From Mycobacterium sp. ITM-2016-00317 (GTDB taxonomy: Bacteria; Actinomycetota; Actinomycetes; Mycobacteriales; Mycobacteriaceae), in contig NZ_CP134399.1 in assembly GCF_002968295.1 (NCBI RefSeq), forward strand, positions 5,456,001-5,520,000: 64,000 nt of DNA. The letters are read 5' to 3'. Made by a program: the position numbers and the translations under genes. Positions 19,466 to 28,065 of the stretch are shown piece by piece; the stretch's first letter is position 1; each line of letters begins with the position of its first letter. The notes under the pieces were generated by a model. The model did no database searches. It was not told the origin of the DNA and was given only the letters and a program-made list of their open reading frames with translations.

Positions 19466-21094
19466 CTAACTAGAGCTTCTCACGCCATTCTCCAGGAGTT
19501 CTTCGCCCGTGTCGGCCGACGTCGCATGCTCGCCCGCGCGCCTGCCCGAGAACACGCAGTCCGCCAGCGCCAGACCGCTGACGTAGCTGTGGGAGCAGAT
19601 CCCGACGGCGGTGCGGCCCGCGGCGTACAGGCCGGGAATCTGACGACCTTGCTCATCGATCACCAGCCCGGTCTGGCCGTCGACCGTCAGGCCCCCGAGG
19701 GTGAGTCCGGGCACGGGGTAGGTCAGCGAGGGGCGGACGGAGATGTCGATGCCGTAGAACGGTGCCCGCCGGACCGGCGCACACAGCTCCGGCGCCTTGT
19801 GCGCAGGATCCTCGCCGCCCGACGTGATTGCTGCGTTGTAGGCGTCGACGGTGGCCGACAGTCCCGAAGCCGAGACGCCCAACTTGCGCGCCAACCCGGA
19901 CAGGGTCGCCGCTTTGCGGTGGCCGAGGGAGAACACCGCTGCGGTCTGCAGACGCAGGATCGACTCGGTCTGCTCTGCCGTCTGAGCGCGGGCGCGCTTC
20001 CAGGTGTCGGCGTCGACGATCAAGAAGCCCTTGCCGCCGAACTGCCGCACCATGATGTCGCAGTGGGTGGCACCGTAGAGGTCCTCGTTGGCAATCCGCG
20101 TGCCGTCGACGCCCACCGTGATCCCCTCGATGAGCGCAGACGGCGGGGTCAGCAGACGCCACGCACTGACCCGCCCCAGCTGGCCAGTGGCGCCGCCGGC
20201 CTGTACGCCCAGACGGATTCCGGCACCGTCGTCGGCGCGGGTGCCCAGTGGGCGAATCTGTTGGAAGTCCGGTGCATGGCGGCGCAGCATGTCCTCGTTG
20301 AACGCGAACCCGCCGGCCGCGAGAATCACACTCCGCGCCGTGAAGGTGCGTTCCTGAGCGCGGCGACGCCACATCCGGTCGGCGAGGCCGGTGATCGGGT
20401 GCCCGACCGGCGGCATCCAGTTGGTCAGCTTGGCGCCCACCGCTGTCGTCCGGCCATGGACGAACTGCGCAGGCCGACCCCCGCCCACCCAGGTGCGGCA
20501 CCGAACTCCGGCCACCCGACCGTCGACGATCACCAGGTCGTCCACGAGGGTCCGGGGCAGGAACACCACGCCGAGCCCGACAGCCGCGTCGCGCATACGG
20601 CGCCACAGGTCGCGGCCCGATTTCGTGCCTGTCGCGATCTGTCGATGCCCCCTCGGTGCGGGCCGGGCGTGCAATCGATACGGGTACGCCTTCTCGTTTC
20701 CGGAGAAATACAGGTAGTGCTTGGTCGGATAGGAGGTCTTGTACGGGCACAGCGAGGCCTCGAACTCCGCACCGTGCTTCTCCAGCCAGGCCAACTGCTC
20801 GACGCTTCCGTCGCAGAACCGGCGCAGCGTCGCATCGTCGACGACACCCTGCACCTCCTGCCGGAGGTACTCGAACATGTTCTCGGGATCGTCGTCGTAC
20901 CCGGCGGCCTTCTGGTACGGCGTGCCGCCGCCGGCGTACACCACGCCACCCGATACCGCCGACGAACCGCCGCCGAGCGCGCGGTCGACGGCAAGCACCC
21001 GCGCTCCGTTCTCGGCCGCTGCGAGGGCAGCGCAGACCCCGGCGAGACCGAAACCCACCACGATCAGATCGAAATCATCGCTGACGTTCGACAT
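19466..21094 (-). CDS. FAD-dependent oxidoreductase, KstD/fumarate-reductase flavoprotein family
   Basis: 542 residues from the ATG at 21094 (AGGAGG upstream). The FAD-binding motif VVGFGLAGVCAALAAAENGA is at residues 12-31, followed by a GGGSSAVSGGVVYAGGGT loop, ILAAGGFAFNEDMLRRH, and a C-terminal GLYAAGRTAVGICSHSYVSG flavin segment. The family includes 3-ketosteroid delta1-dehydrogenases, which introduce double bases-conjugated C=C bonds into ring ketones. It overlaps the ferredoxin gene by 20 bases, so translation is coupled. Probable role: dehydrogenation of a cyclic ketone. Confidence 0.85.
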   Translation of the reverse strand: MSNVSDDFDLIVVGFGLAGVCAALAAAENGARVLAVDRALGGGSSAVSGGVVYAGGGTPYQKAAGYDDDPENMFEYLRQEVQGVVDDATLRRFCDGSVEQLAWLEKHGAEFEASLCPYKTSYPTKHYLYFSGNEKAYPYRLHARPAPRGHRQIATGTKSGRDLWRRMRDAAVGLGVVFLPRTLVDDLVIVDGRVAGVRCRTWVGGGRPAQFVHGRTTAVGAKLTNWMPPVGHPITGLADRMWRRRAQERTFTARSVILAAGGFAFNEDMLRRHAPDFQQIRPLGTRADDGAGIRLGVQAGGATGQLGRVSAWRLLTPPSALIEGITVGVDGTRIANEDLYGATHCDIMVRQFGGKGFLIVDADTWKRARAQTAEQTESILRLQTAAVFSLGHRKAATLSGLARKLGVSASGLSATVDAYNAAITSGGEDPAHKAPELCAPVRRAPFYGIDISVRPSLTYPVPGLTLGGLTVDGQTGLVIDEQGRQIPGLYAAGRTAVGICSHSYVSGLALADCVFSGRRAGEHATSADTGEELLENGVRSSS

Positions 21095-21425
21095 TCGCCG
21101 CCTCCTGGTCCTCGACTGTGGACTGTTTCTTGACGCCTTGCTTGCGCACGGTGATGTGCCCTGAGGCCGTGGCCTGGCAGGCCAGTCTGATACGGCGCGG
21201 GTTGGCGCGCCGCACCCGGCGCTCGAGATCGCCCAGCAACGCCACTTCTGCATCGGTGCGTTCGGACAGCAGGTGCAGCCCGTCGAGGACCTCGCACCGG
21301 CACGCGGTGCACGTCCCCTGCGCGTAACACAGTGTCGGCCAGTCGTACCCGGCGCGCCAGGCGGCCTGCAGCAGCGTCTCGCCGGGATGCACTTCGATGT
21401 CGATGCCGGCGGGTTCCACCCGCAT
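21075..21425 (-). CDS. 2Fe-2S ferredoxin
   Basis: 116 residues from the ATG at 21425 (GTG at 21431 and TTG at 21455 are alternatives). Cluster ligands are in LCYAQGTCTACRC and IRLACQ; the first spacing is C-x5-C-x2-C, nearer to adrenodoxin than to chloroplast type. Follows the Rieske oxygenase after 16 bases and overlaps the flavoprotein. Likely electron carrier for the Rieske oxygenase, but no ferredoxin reductase gene is nearby. Confidence 0.85.
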   Translation of the reverse strand: MRVEPAGIDIEVHPGETLLQAAWRAGYDWPTLCYAQGTCTACRCEVLDGLHLLSERTDAEVALLGDLERRVRRANPRRIRLACQATASGHITVRKQGVKKQSTVEDQEAANVERQR

Positions 21426-21441
21426 CGTCACCGCGTCGGCA

Positions 21442-22848
21442 TCAGTCCGTCGCAATGTAGCGGTCGATCTCGCTGTGCAACGAGAAGATCATCGGCTCGT
21501 ACCGTGGTGACAGCGTCGAATGGGTGATCGCGCCGGACCGATAGCCTGCCTGCTGCCGGTAGATGTTGCCCATGTCCTGCTGCAGCACGAACGGCCAGTC
21601 CTCCGGTTCCAATGGGCCCTCGCGGCGCGGCGCGGCGTTGTCCATGTCGCACCGGCGCGGGATCTGCATCGCGAACGCTTCGAAGATCGCCGAGTCGGGG
21701 TCGTGGCCGTTGGGCCGGAACCGGTAGAACAGCAGGTTTCCGGTCAGCCCGAGAAACACGAAGTTCGGGAACACGAACCCGTACGTCGAGGCGTTGGGAT
21801 CCAGTGGCGGTAGCGGTATGTCGGCCTCTTCGGCGTACTTGTAGAGCTCCTCGAAGAACTTGAACAGCACCTGGTCGTCGGGCAGGTCGCGGATCCGGTC
21901 GGCGATGTATTCATCACGTGCGGTGGCGAATCCGTCCGTACCTTCGTACAGCACCTGGTTCTGGTCGATGAAGAATCTGCCCGGTTCCATCCCGGCCACC
22001 AGCGTCGGTGGGAGGGTGTAGTCCTCCGGGTGTTCCGGATCGAACGGTGTGGCCGTGTCCACGTGGCCCATGCCGTGGTGGTAATACGGAACTCCGTCGG
22101 CGTTGTAGTCGTCGTCGGTGGCCCCCATCGCGAGTTCCGGGTGCGCCTGCATGACGTGATACGCCTCAAGGAAGGCCTCAGCGGCCACTTTCCAGTTTCC
22201 GGGCACGATCGAGTACTTCCACCAGCGCACCCGCATCCGCTCCATCGCCATGGGCGCGAGATGCTTGTCGTAGTCGCCGAAGAACTCTTCGAGAGTGGGA
22301 GCGTCGTCGTCGAAGTTGATCCAGACGAAGCCGTACTTCACGGCCGAGCGCACCTCGTTCAGGCGTGCGCTGTCTGCATCGATCGACCCGGGGACGAAGC
22401 CCTGCCTGCAGTAGATGTAGGACTGGCTTCCGTCGGTGTTGAATCGCCACCCGTGGAAAGGGCACACGATCTGGTTTCCACCGAAGGTTCCCGCATCGGC
22501 GGGTTCGACCAATTGCGTGGCTCGGTGCGGGCATACGTTGTGGAGCACCTTGATGCTGCGGTCGGGTTGGCGCACCACGATGACCGTCTTGTCGACGATC
22601 GAGTACTCGATGTAGTCGCCGGGTTCGGGGATGTCCTCCTCGCGGCACGCCCACTGCCACGTGTGCAGCCACATCTTCTCGTATTCCAGTTCGGCGAAGT
22701 GCCGGTCATAGTAGCGCTGCACCGGAAGATGGACCCCGTCGGCGATCCGGAACGGCACCTGCCTGGTGTCGACCTCGTGGCGGGGCACGTACGGGGCTGC
22801 CCCCTCTGCGGCCGGCGCTGCGTCGGTCGGGGTGAGTTGTGCTGTCAT
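21442..22848 (-). CDS. Rieske non-haem iron oxygenase, alpha subunit (ring-hydroxylating type)
   Basis: 468 residues, ATG at 22848 with GAAAGG upstream. Rieske ligands are C106/H108 (CPHRATQL) and C129/H132 (CPFHGW). The mononuclear iron site is visible in NWKVAAEAFLEAYHVMQAH. No beta-subunit gene follows, so it should act as an alpha-only oxygenase fed by the adjacent ferredoxin. Position between the lipoyl protein and ferredoxin in one operon suggests hydroxylation of an intermediate on which the TPP enzyme or flavoprotein also acts. Confidence 0.9.
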   Translation of the reverse strand: MTAQLTPTDAAPAAEGAAPYVPRHEVDTRQVPFRIADGVHLPVQRYYDRHFAELEYEKMWLHTWQWACREEDIPEPGDYIEYSIVDKTVIVVRQPDRSIKVLHNVCPHRATQLVEPADAGTFGGNQIVCPFHGWRFNTDGSQSYIYCRQGFVPGSIDADSARLNEVRSAVKYGFVWINFDDDAPTLEEFFGDYDKHLAPMAMERMRVRWWKYSIVPGNWKVAAEAFLEAYHVMQAHPELAMGATDDDYNADGVPYYHHGMGHVDTATPFDPEHPEDYTLPPTLVAGMEPGRFFIDQNQVLYEGTDGFATARDEYIADRIRDLPDDQVLFKFFEELYKYAEEADIPLPPLDPNASTYGFVFPNFVFLGLTGNLLFYRFRPNGHDPDSAIFEAFAMQIPRRCDMDNAAPRREGPLEPEDWPFVLQQDMGNIYRQQAGYRSGAITHSTLSPRYEPMIFSLHSEIDRYIATD

Positions 22849-22858
22849 TACGCGCCTT

Positions 22859-23089
22859 TCAGTCGATCGTCGCGACGATGGAACCAACCGGATAGTCCTC
22901 GTCGACTTCGCCGACGATGGATATCCGGCCGGCGGCAGGACTCTCGATCTCGGTTTCGGTCTTGTCGGTCGCCAGGACGTAGATCGCCTGACCCGCCTCG
23001 ACGACATCACCGTCAGCACAGAGCCACTCGGTGATCTGCCCCTGTTCGACAGCGACGCCGAGTTTCGGGATTCGCACTTCATGCGCCAT
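22859..23089 (-). CDS. Stand-alone lipoyl-domain protein
   Basis: Only 76 residues: one biotinyl/lipoyl attachment domain (VRIPKLGVAVEQGQITEWL at the N-terminus, lipoylation lysine K43 in ATDKTETEIESPAAG). There is no peripheral-subunit-binding or acyltransferase domain, unlike E2 of pyruvate or acetoin dehydrogenases. It sits 21 bases after E1 beta and 10 bases before the Rieske gene. It probably accepts the acyl or reducing equivalents from E1; the downstream acyltransferase and E3 are not encoded nearby. Confidence 0.88.
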   Translation of the reverse strand: MAHEVRIPKLGVAVEQGQITEWLCADGDVVEAGQAIYVLATDKTETEIESPAAGRISIVGEVDEDYPVGSIVATID

Positions 23090-23110
23090 GGTCGTGTCTT
23101 CCGCCTTCCC

Positions 23111-24106
23111 TCAACCCAGCAATGCCCGGATGGCCGGTTCGATACGGCTGGTCGGCAGGAAGTTCTGCTCGAGCGACGAGGCGTAGGGAACCGGCGTGTT
23201 CGCTCCACCGATTCGGCTGACGGGCGCGGCGAGCTCGCCGAAGAGTTCGGAATGTATCTGTGCGCTGAGCTCGGCGCCGAACCCGCCACGAGTGACTGCT
23301 TCGTGGACCACGACGGCACGCCGGGTCTTCGCTACCGAACCGAACACGGTGTCGGTGTCGAGTGGCTGCAGGGAGCGCAGGTCGATCACCTCGATCGAAT
23401 AGCCCTCGGCGGCCAGCCTGTCGGCTTCCGCGACGCAGTCCAGGACCTGTCGGCCATAGGTGATCAAGGTCAGGTCGGTGCCTTCGCGGGCGATGCGCGC
23501 CTTACCGAGCGGAACTCGGTAGTCCCCCTCGGGTACCTCATCGCGGACGCCGAAGTACAGGCTGCTCATCTCGACGATCACCACGGGGTCGTCGTCGAAG
23601 ATGGCCGAAAGCAACAGCCCCTTGGCGTCGGCGGCGGTCGACGGGATTGCGACCTTGAGGCCGGGGGTGTGGATCAGCGTGGCTTCCAGCATCTCGGAGT
23701 GCTGCGCGCCGAATCCCGCGCCGGCGCCCGTGGTGGTGCGCACAGTGAGCGGAATCGGAGTCGCGCCCCCCGACATATAGCGCAGCTTCGCGGCATGGTT
23801 GAAGAGCTGGTCGGCCGCCACCGAGATGAAGTTCATCAGCATGATCTCGGCCACCGGGCGCATACCGGCCATCGCGGCGCCGATCGCCGCGCCCATGATC
23901 GCCTGTTCGCTGATGGGCGTGCACCGCACGCGCTCGGAGCCGTACTTGGCTTCCAGACCCTTGTGGACGCCGAACCCGCCGCCTTTGGGGTCCTGGATGT
24001 CCTCACCCAGCTCGAAGACCTCCGGATCGAGGTCCAGCGCCACGTCCAGGGCATCGCGCACGGCTTCGAGCATCATCATGGTGCGAGTTGCGGTCGCAGT
24101 GCTCAC
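23111..24106 (-). CDS. 2-oxoacid/acetoin dehydrogenase E1 component, beta subunit
   Basis: 331 residues, GTG start overlapping the alpha-subunit stop by four bases. Transketolase-type pyrimidine domain: GVHKGLEAKYGSERVRCTPISEQAIMGAAIGAAM, and a C-terminal domain with EVIDLRSLQPLDTDTVFGSVAKTRR and VHEAVTRGGFGAEL. Forms an alpha2beta2 TPP enzyme with the preceding product. The family oxidatively decarboxylates 2-oxoacids or cleaves acyloins, passing the acyl group to a lipoyl domain. Confidence 0.9.
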   Translation of the reverse strand: MSTATATRTMMMLEAVRDALDVALDLDPEVFELGEDIQDPKGGGFGVHKGLEAKYGSERVRCTPISEQAIMGAAIGAAMAGMRPVAEIMLMNFISVAADQLFNHAAKLRYMSGGATPIPLTVRTTTGAGAGFGAQHSEMLEATLIHTPGLKVAIPSTAADAKGLLLSAIFDDDPVVIVEMSSLYFGVRDEVPEGDYRVPLGKARIAREGTDLTLITYGRQVLDCVAEADRLAAEGYSIEVIDLRSLQPLDTDTVFGSVAKTRRAVVVHEAVTRGGFGAELSAQIHSELFGELAAPVSRIGGANTPVPYASSLEQNFLPTSRIEPAIRALLG

Positions 24107-25092
24107 TTGACGGTCTCCTCGGCATAGACGTCGGTGGTCAGTTCGGACGGATCGGGCAGCGGCTGGTCGAATGCCCAGGCCGCCGCATCGTCGACCTCTT
24201 CCTGTGCGAGACGGTCGATTTCATCCAGATCGTCTGCCGGGATCCCGAATTCACCGACCAGCCGGGCACGGAAGAGCGGGATCGGGTCGGCTTCGTTGGC
24301 CGCGGCGAGCTCGTCGGTCGGGATGTACTCACTCTGATCACCGAAATAGTGGCCACAGAATCGGTAGGTGACCGCTTCGAGCAGGGTGGGACCACCACCA
24401 CCGCGGGCGCGCTCGATCGCGGACCCTGCGGCCGAGTACAACTCGACCGGGTCGTTTCCGTTGACCGTCGCACCCCGCATCGAGTACGCGGCTGCCCGGT
24501 CGGCGATATTGGCGACCGTCGTGCCGCCGGCCAGCGAGGTGTACTCGGCCCACTTGTTGTTCTGGCAGAGGAAGATCACCGGGAGGCTCCACAACGAGGC
24601 CAGGTTGAGACTCTCGTGGAATGCTCCGATATTGCTCGCTCCGTCACCGAAGTTGACCACGGTGACTTGATCGGTGCCGCGCATCTGAGCGGCCAGGGCC
24701 AGACCGTTGGCGATCGGCAGGCCCGAGCCCACCACGCCGGTGGTCACCATCAGCCCGTGTTTGGGTGAGGTGACATGCATGGGACCCCCCTTGCCGCGAC
24801 AGGTTCCCGCCGCGCGGCCGAGGTACTCTGCCCAGAGATCCCGTAACGGAACACCTTTCGCGATCTGGTCGTGCAATCCCCGGTAGGTGGTCACGACGTA
24901 GTCGGTAGGCCGCAGATGAGCAGCTACCGACGCCGCGGCGAACTCCTGTCCACGGGGCGAGTAGTACATGCCTGCGAACTTGCCGCTCATCATCTGCGTC
25001 CGGTAGGTCTCGTCGAACGCGTGGATACGTGCCGCGGTGCGATAGAGACCGACCAGCGTCGCTCGGTCCAGTCCTGTTTCGATGGTCGTCAT
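24103..25092 (-). CDS. 2-oxoacid/acetoin dehydrogenase E1 component, alpha subunit
   Basis: 329 residues. The TPP/Mg motif runs from GDG (149-151) to N179 (FGDGASNIGAFHESL to CQNNKWAE), and the substrate-side segment GKGGPMHV is present. First gene of the operon E1alpha-E1beta-lipoyl-Rieske-ferredoxin-flavoprotein(-TetR). Operator B2 lies 46 bases upstream of the ATG. With no E2 catalytic domain or E3 present, an acetoin- or diketone-cleaving role is as plausible as 2-oxoacid oxidation. Confidence 0.9.
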   Translation of the reverse strand: MTTIETGLDRATLVGLYRTAARIHAFDETYRTQMMSGKFAGMYYSPRGQEFAAASVAAHLRPTDYVVTTYRGLHDQIAKGVPLRDLWAEYLGRAAGTCRGKGGPMHVTSPKHGLMVTTGVVGSGLPIANGLALAAQMRGTDQVTVVNFGDGASNIGAFHESLNLASLWSLPVIFLCQNNKWAEYTSLAGGTTVANIADRAAAYSMRGATVNGNDPVELYSAAGSAIERARGGGGPTLLEAVTYRFCGHYFGDQSEYIPTDELAAANEADPIPLFRARLVGEFGIPADDLDEIDRLAQEEVDDAAAWAFDQPLPDPSELTTDVYAEETVK

Positions 25093-25138
25093 CGGAGAAA
25101 CACTCCCCTCAGGGGGCCCAGGGAGGCTGATGCCTCAG

Positions 25139-25158
25139 AATTAATCAATTGATTGATT
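25139..25158. promoter_or_regulatory. Family B operator B2 (AATTAATC-AATT-GATTGATT)
   Basis: Seven of eight arm positions pair. It lies upstream of the E1 alpha gene (start 25092 on the minus strand) and downstream of the VOC remnant. Confidence 0.7.
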
Positions 25159-25217
25159 GCTTATACGGTATGAGTTGGGTCACGTTCAGTCAAGAACGGA
25201 TTCCCGGACGACAGTCG

Positions 25218-25742
25218 TCAGTTCAACGGCCGAACCGGCTCGGCGCCGTCCCAACTCTCGGCGGCGTCGCGCACGAACGTGGCGAGGCCCTGGGTGACTT
25301 CGTTGAACTCCATGAGCTCGATCACGGTAGCTACGCCGGCAGGCGGCTCGGCGTAGGCGTACCGGACACCGCCCTCCTCCGCGCTGGATCAGATCACCGG
25401 CCAGCCGGCGTCTTTCACCGCCTTCAGGGCGGCGTCGAAATCGGCGGGCCAGTAGGCCAGCTGGTGGTAGCCCGCCCCCCGGTCGGCGAGGAACTCCGTG
25501 TAGACGCTCGGCGTATCGCCGTGCTGCTGGATCAGCTCGACTTGAAGTTCGCCACTGTTGGCGAGCGCGATCGAGATCGTGACCTCGCGGGGCTCTCCGC
25601 GGTGGTCGGCGTTCTGTGCGATACGCCGCAGTACGAACCACGGACCGACCCCGAGTTCCACCCAGTTGGCCAGTGCGACGTCGAGATCGTCAACCACGTA
25701 GCCGACCTGGCGAATGGGGCCGAGCAGCGGAGAGGGGGGCAT
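25218..25742 (-). pseudogene. VOC-superfamily (glyoxalase/methylmalonyl-CoA-epimerase-like) gene with in-frame TGA
   Basis: From the ATG at 25742 the protein reads GPIRQVGYVVDDLDVALANWVEL as in VOC metalloenzymes, up to DAGWPVI (117 residues), then TGA (25389-25391). The same frame continues with family-like sequence (EEGGVRYAYAEPP, then VIELMEFNEVT) to a natural stop at 25218, for 174 codons in all. A single substitution, for example Trp TGG to TGA, explains it. Because the frame is unchanged on both sides, this differs from the indels elsewhere in the window. Upstream on the same strand is an SDR gene under operator B3. Confidence 0.82.
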
Positions 25743-25767
25743 GCGAACTCCGATCTGAGGGGTTGGA

Positions 25768-26601
25768 TCAAGCGATCTGGGTTCCGCCGTCGACGCACAG
25801 CACCTGACCCGTGACGAAGGCGGCGGCCTCGGAAGCGAGATAGACCGCGGCAGCAGCGACCTCTGCCGGGTAGGCATACTGGCGCTCGAGCACCGTGCGT
25901 CGGCCGATCGTCGTGAGCTCCTCGGCCCGAGTGGACATCAACCTCGCGAAGATCCCGTCGGGATGCCACCGACTACCGGCCGAGATCGCGTCCGGACCGT
26001 CAGGGAACGTCGCATAGGGTGCCACCGCGTTCACGGTGACTCCCCGCGGGCCGACTTCTTTGGCCAGCACCTTGGTGAACGAGTGAACGGCACCCTTCAT
26101 CGCGGAGTAGACCGCGAGCAGCGGGTCGCCCACGATTCCCGATGTCGACCCGATGTTGATGATCCGCCCCCGGCCGCGATCGAGCATTCCGGGCAGCAGC
26201 GCGTGGATGCAGTTGAGCATGCTCGTGAAGGTCAGATCGATGTCATCGCGCCAGGTTTCCGGATCCGAATCGACGAACGGGTCCATCCCGACGTTACCCC
26301 CGACGCAGTTGACCAGAACGTCCACTGCACCGAAACGGTCCTGCACGGCGGCAGCCATCGCCACGACATCAGTGCGGTCCGTGACATCACAGGCCTGCCA
26401 GAACACCTCCCGGGCTCCCCGCTCCAACAGGTGCTCGCACACTTTGGCGCCTTGTGCCCCGTCCCTGCCGACGACGACGACGTTGGCGCCCTCGGCGGCG
26501 AACCCCAGGGCGATGCCGCGACCGATGTTCGCGTTGGCGCCGGTCACCACCACCGTGCGGTCGATCAGTCCGGTATCCAATCCCCCACTGCGCCTTCGCA
26601 T
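25768..26601 (-). CDS. Classical SDR oxidoreductase
   Basis: 277 residues with cofactor motif TGANANIGRG (19-28), catalytic Ser in NIGSTSG, YSAMK active site, and VDGG at the C-terminus. First gene of a minus-strand unit with the VOC gene, behind operator B3. Probably oxidises a hydroxy intermediate of the family B pathway; substrate not predictable. Confidence 0.87.
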   Translation of the reverse strand: MRRRSGGLDTGLIDRTVVVTGANANIGRGIALGFAAEGANVVVVGRDGAQGAKVCEHLLERGAREVFWQACDVTDRTDVVAMAAAVQDRFGAVDVLVNCVGGNVGMDPFVDSDPETWRDDIDLTFTSMLNCIHALLPGMLDRGRGRIINIGSTSGIVGDPLLAVYSAMKGAVHSFTKVLAKEVGPRGVTVNAVAPYATFPDGPDAISAGSRWHPDGIFARLMSTRAEELTTIGRRTVLERQYAYPAEVAAAAVYLASEAAAFVTGQVLCVDGGTQIA

Positions 26602-26619
26602 CGTCGCCGACTCCGCGCT

Positions 26620-26639
26620 AATTGATCACGCGATTGATT
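26620..26639. promoter_or_regulatory. Family B operator B3 (AATTGATC-ACGC-GATTGATT)
   Basis: Six of eight arm positions pair. It lies 18 bases upstream of the SDR gene that starts at 26601 on the minus strand. Confidence 0.7.
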
Positions 26640-26736
26640 CTACGACGATATGACGTGCGCCACGTCTCGTCAAGAATGTGACGCAGATCGCCGATTTTCC
26701 TTGACGACGCCGACGCCGCGGTCCTACATTTCAATG

Positions 26737-26756
26737 AATCAATCAAGTGATTAGTT
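26737..26756. promoter_or_regulatory. Family B operator B4 (AATCAATC-AAGT-GATTAGTT)
   Basis: Six of eight arm positions pair; the left arm is perfect. It lies 34 bases upstream of the sulfotransferase operon (start 26791). Confidence 0.7.
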
Positions 26757-26790
26757 ATTTGTCCCGTGCCGACCTCGAAGAGAGACGCGA

Positions 26791-28065
26791 ATGCCTGACA
26801 TCATCACCGTCGATGATCTGCGTGATCCACAGCTGACCGACCTGCAGCGCCAGGTGCTGGACGCCACCCGGCACCAAGAGGTGGATCTCGACATCGAGGC
26901 GATGGTGGACGAGGCGGTACAGAGCTCCGGCATCACCGGTTTCGGCGGCGAGGGCCTCGACGGTGAGTTCCGTGAGCGACTCGGCGTCCACGTCGCGGCC
27001 ATTGACGCCGACGACCTGAATCCGTTGTCGCGGATGACGTTGCGGGAACGGACAGTTCGCCTACTGCGTAACAGGGTGCTGTTCACCGATCTGATGCGTC
27101 GCTACCCCGAGATCGAGGATATCGAGATCGAGAAGCCCTTCATCGTCATCGGAATGCCGCGTTCTGGCACGACTCACTTCGTCAACCTGATCGCGTCCGA
27201 CAGCCGGCGCAGGGCGCTCCCCTACTGGGAGAGCCGCGAACCGTTCCCCATCCGCGGTGAGGCCGCCGGTCCGGACGGTATCGACCCCCGGTACCAGCGC
27301 ACTGCTGACGAGTACGGCTTCGTCAAGGAGTTCATGCCCTTCGCGCTGGCGGTCCACGACAGGTATCCGGAGGCCATCGAGGAAGAGATCGAACTCGACC
27401 TGGACTTCTCCAACTACATCGTGGAGTGGTACGCCCACGTGCCCCAGTGGCGGGACTATTACCTGGGATTGGATCAGGTCAAGCACTACGGCTACCTGAA
27501 GAACGTGTTGAAGGCACTCACCTTCCTGCGTGGCCCGCGGACCTGGGTCCTCAAGGCGCCTCAGCACTGTGAGCAGATTCCCGCGCTCCTGGAGGTGTTT
27601 CCGGACGCGACGTTCGCCTTCACGCACCGCGATCCCGTGGCCGTGATCCAGTCGACGGTCACTCTGATGGCGTACGGCGACCGGATCCGGCGCGAGAAGG
27701 TCGACACCGACCGCGTCGCCGACTACTGGGTCGACCGAGTGGAGCGGTTGCTCGGCGCGTGCGTGCGCGACCGGGACCTGGTGCCGGCCGAGCGCAGCAT
27801 CGACATCTCTTTCCACCATCTCAACGGAAACGAGATCCCCTTCCTGGAGCAGCTCTACCAGCGCGGTGGAGTGGACCTGACACAGGAGACGCGCGCAGCG
27901 TTCGACCGGTATCTGTCCGGCAATCCGCGTGGCAAGCACGGCAGGATCGCCTACGATCTCGAGCGCCACTTCGACCGGAATCCCGACGAGATCCGCAGTC
28001 GGTTCGACTTCTACTTCGACAAGTTCGATGTGCGACCCGAAACCTCCGGTCAAGAGGCCCGGTGA
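26791..28065 (+). CDS. Sulfotransferase-family protein
   Basis: 424 residues. The PAPS 5'-phosphosulfate loop FIVIGMPRSGTTHFVNL is at residues 117-133, and TWVLKAPQHCEQIPALLEVFPDATFAFTHRDP is the 3'-phosphate region typical of mycobacterial Stf-like proteins. It would transfer sulfate from PAPS to a hydroxyl of a small molecule or lipid. First gene of a five-gene operon with overlapping genes (GTGA with the next). Pairing with a sulfatase-like protein is notable. Confidence 0.87.
   Translation: MPDIITVDDLRDPQLTDLQRQVLDATRHQEVDLDIEAMVDEAVQSSGITGFGGEGLDGEFRERLGVHVAAIDADDLNPLSRMTLRERTVRLLRNRVLFTDLMRRYPEIEDIEIEKPFIVIGMPRSGTTHFVNLIASDSRRRALPYWESREPFPIRGEAAGPDGIDPRYQRTADEYGFVKEFMPFALAVHDRYPEAIEEEIELDLDFSNYIVEWYAHVPQWRDYYLGLDQVKHYGYLKNVLKALTFLRGPRTWVLKAPQHCEQIPALLEVFPDATFAFTHRDPVAVIQSTVTLMAYGDRIRREKVDTDRVADYWVDRVERLLGACVRDRDLVPAERSIDISFHHLNGNEIPFLEQLYQRGGVDLTQETRAAFDRYLSGNPRGKHGRIAYDLERHFDRNPDEIRSRFDFYFDKFDVRPETSGQEAR

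Noticed and set aside
19441..19470. ACTAACTAG-like sequence upstream of the TetR gene at 18828 as another operator
   Set aside because: It fits neither family A nor family B in arm length or spacing, and symmetry is weak.
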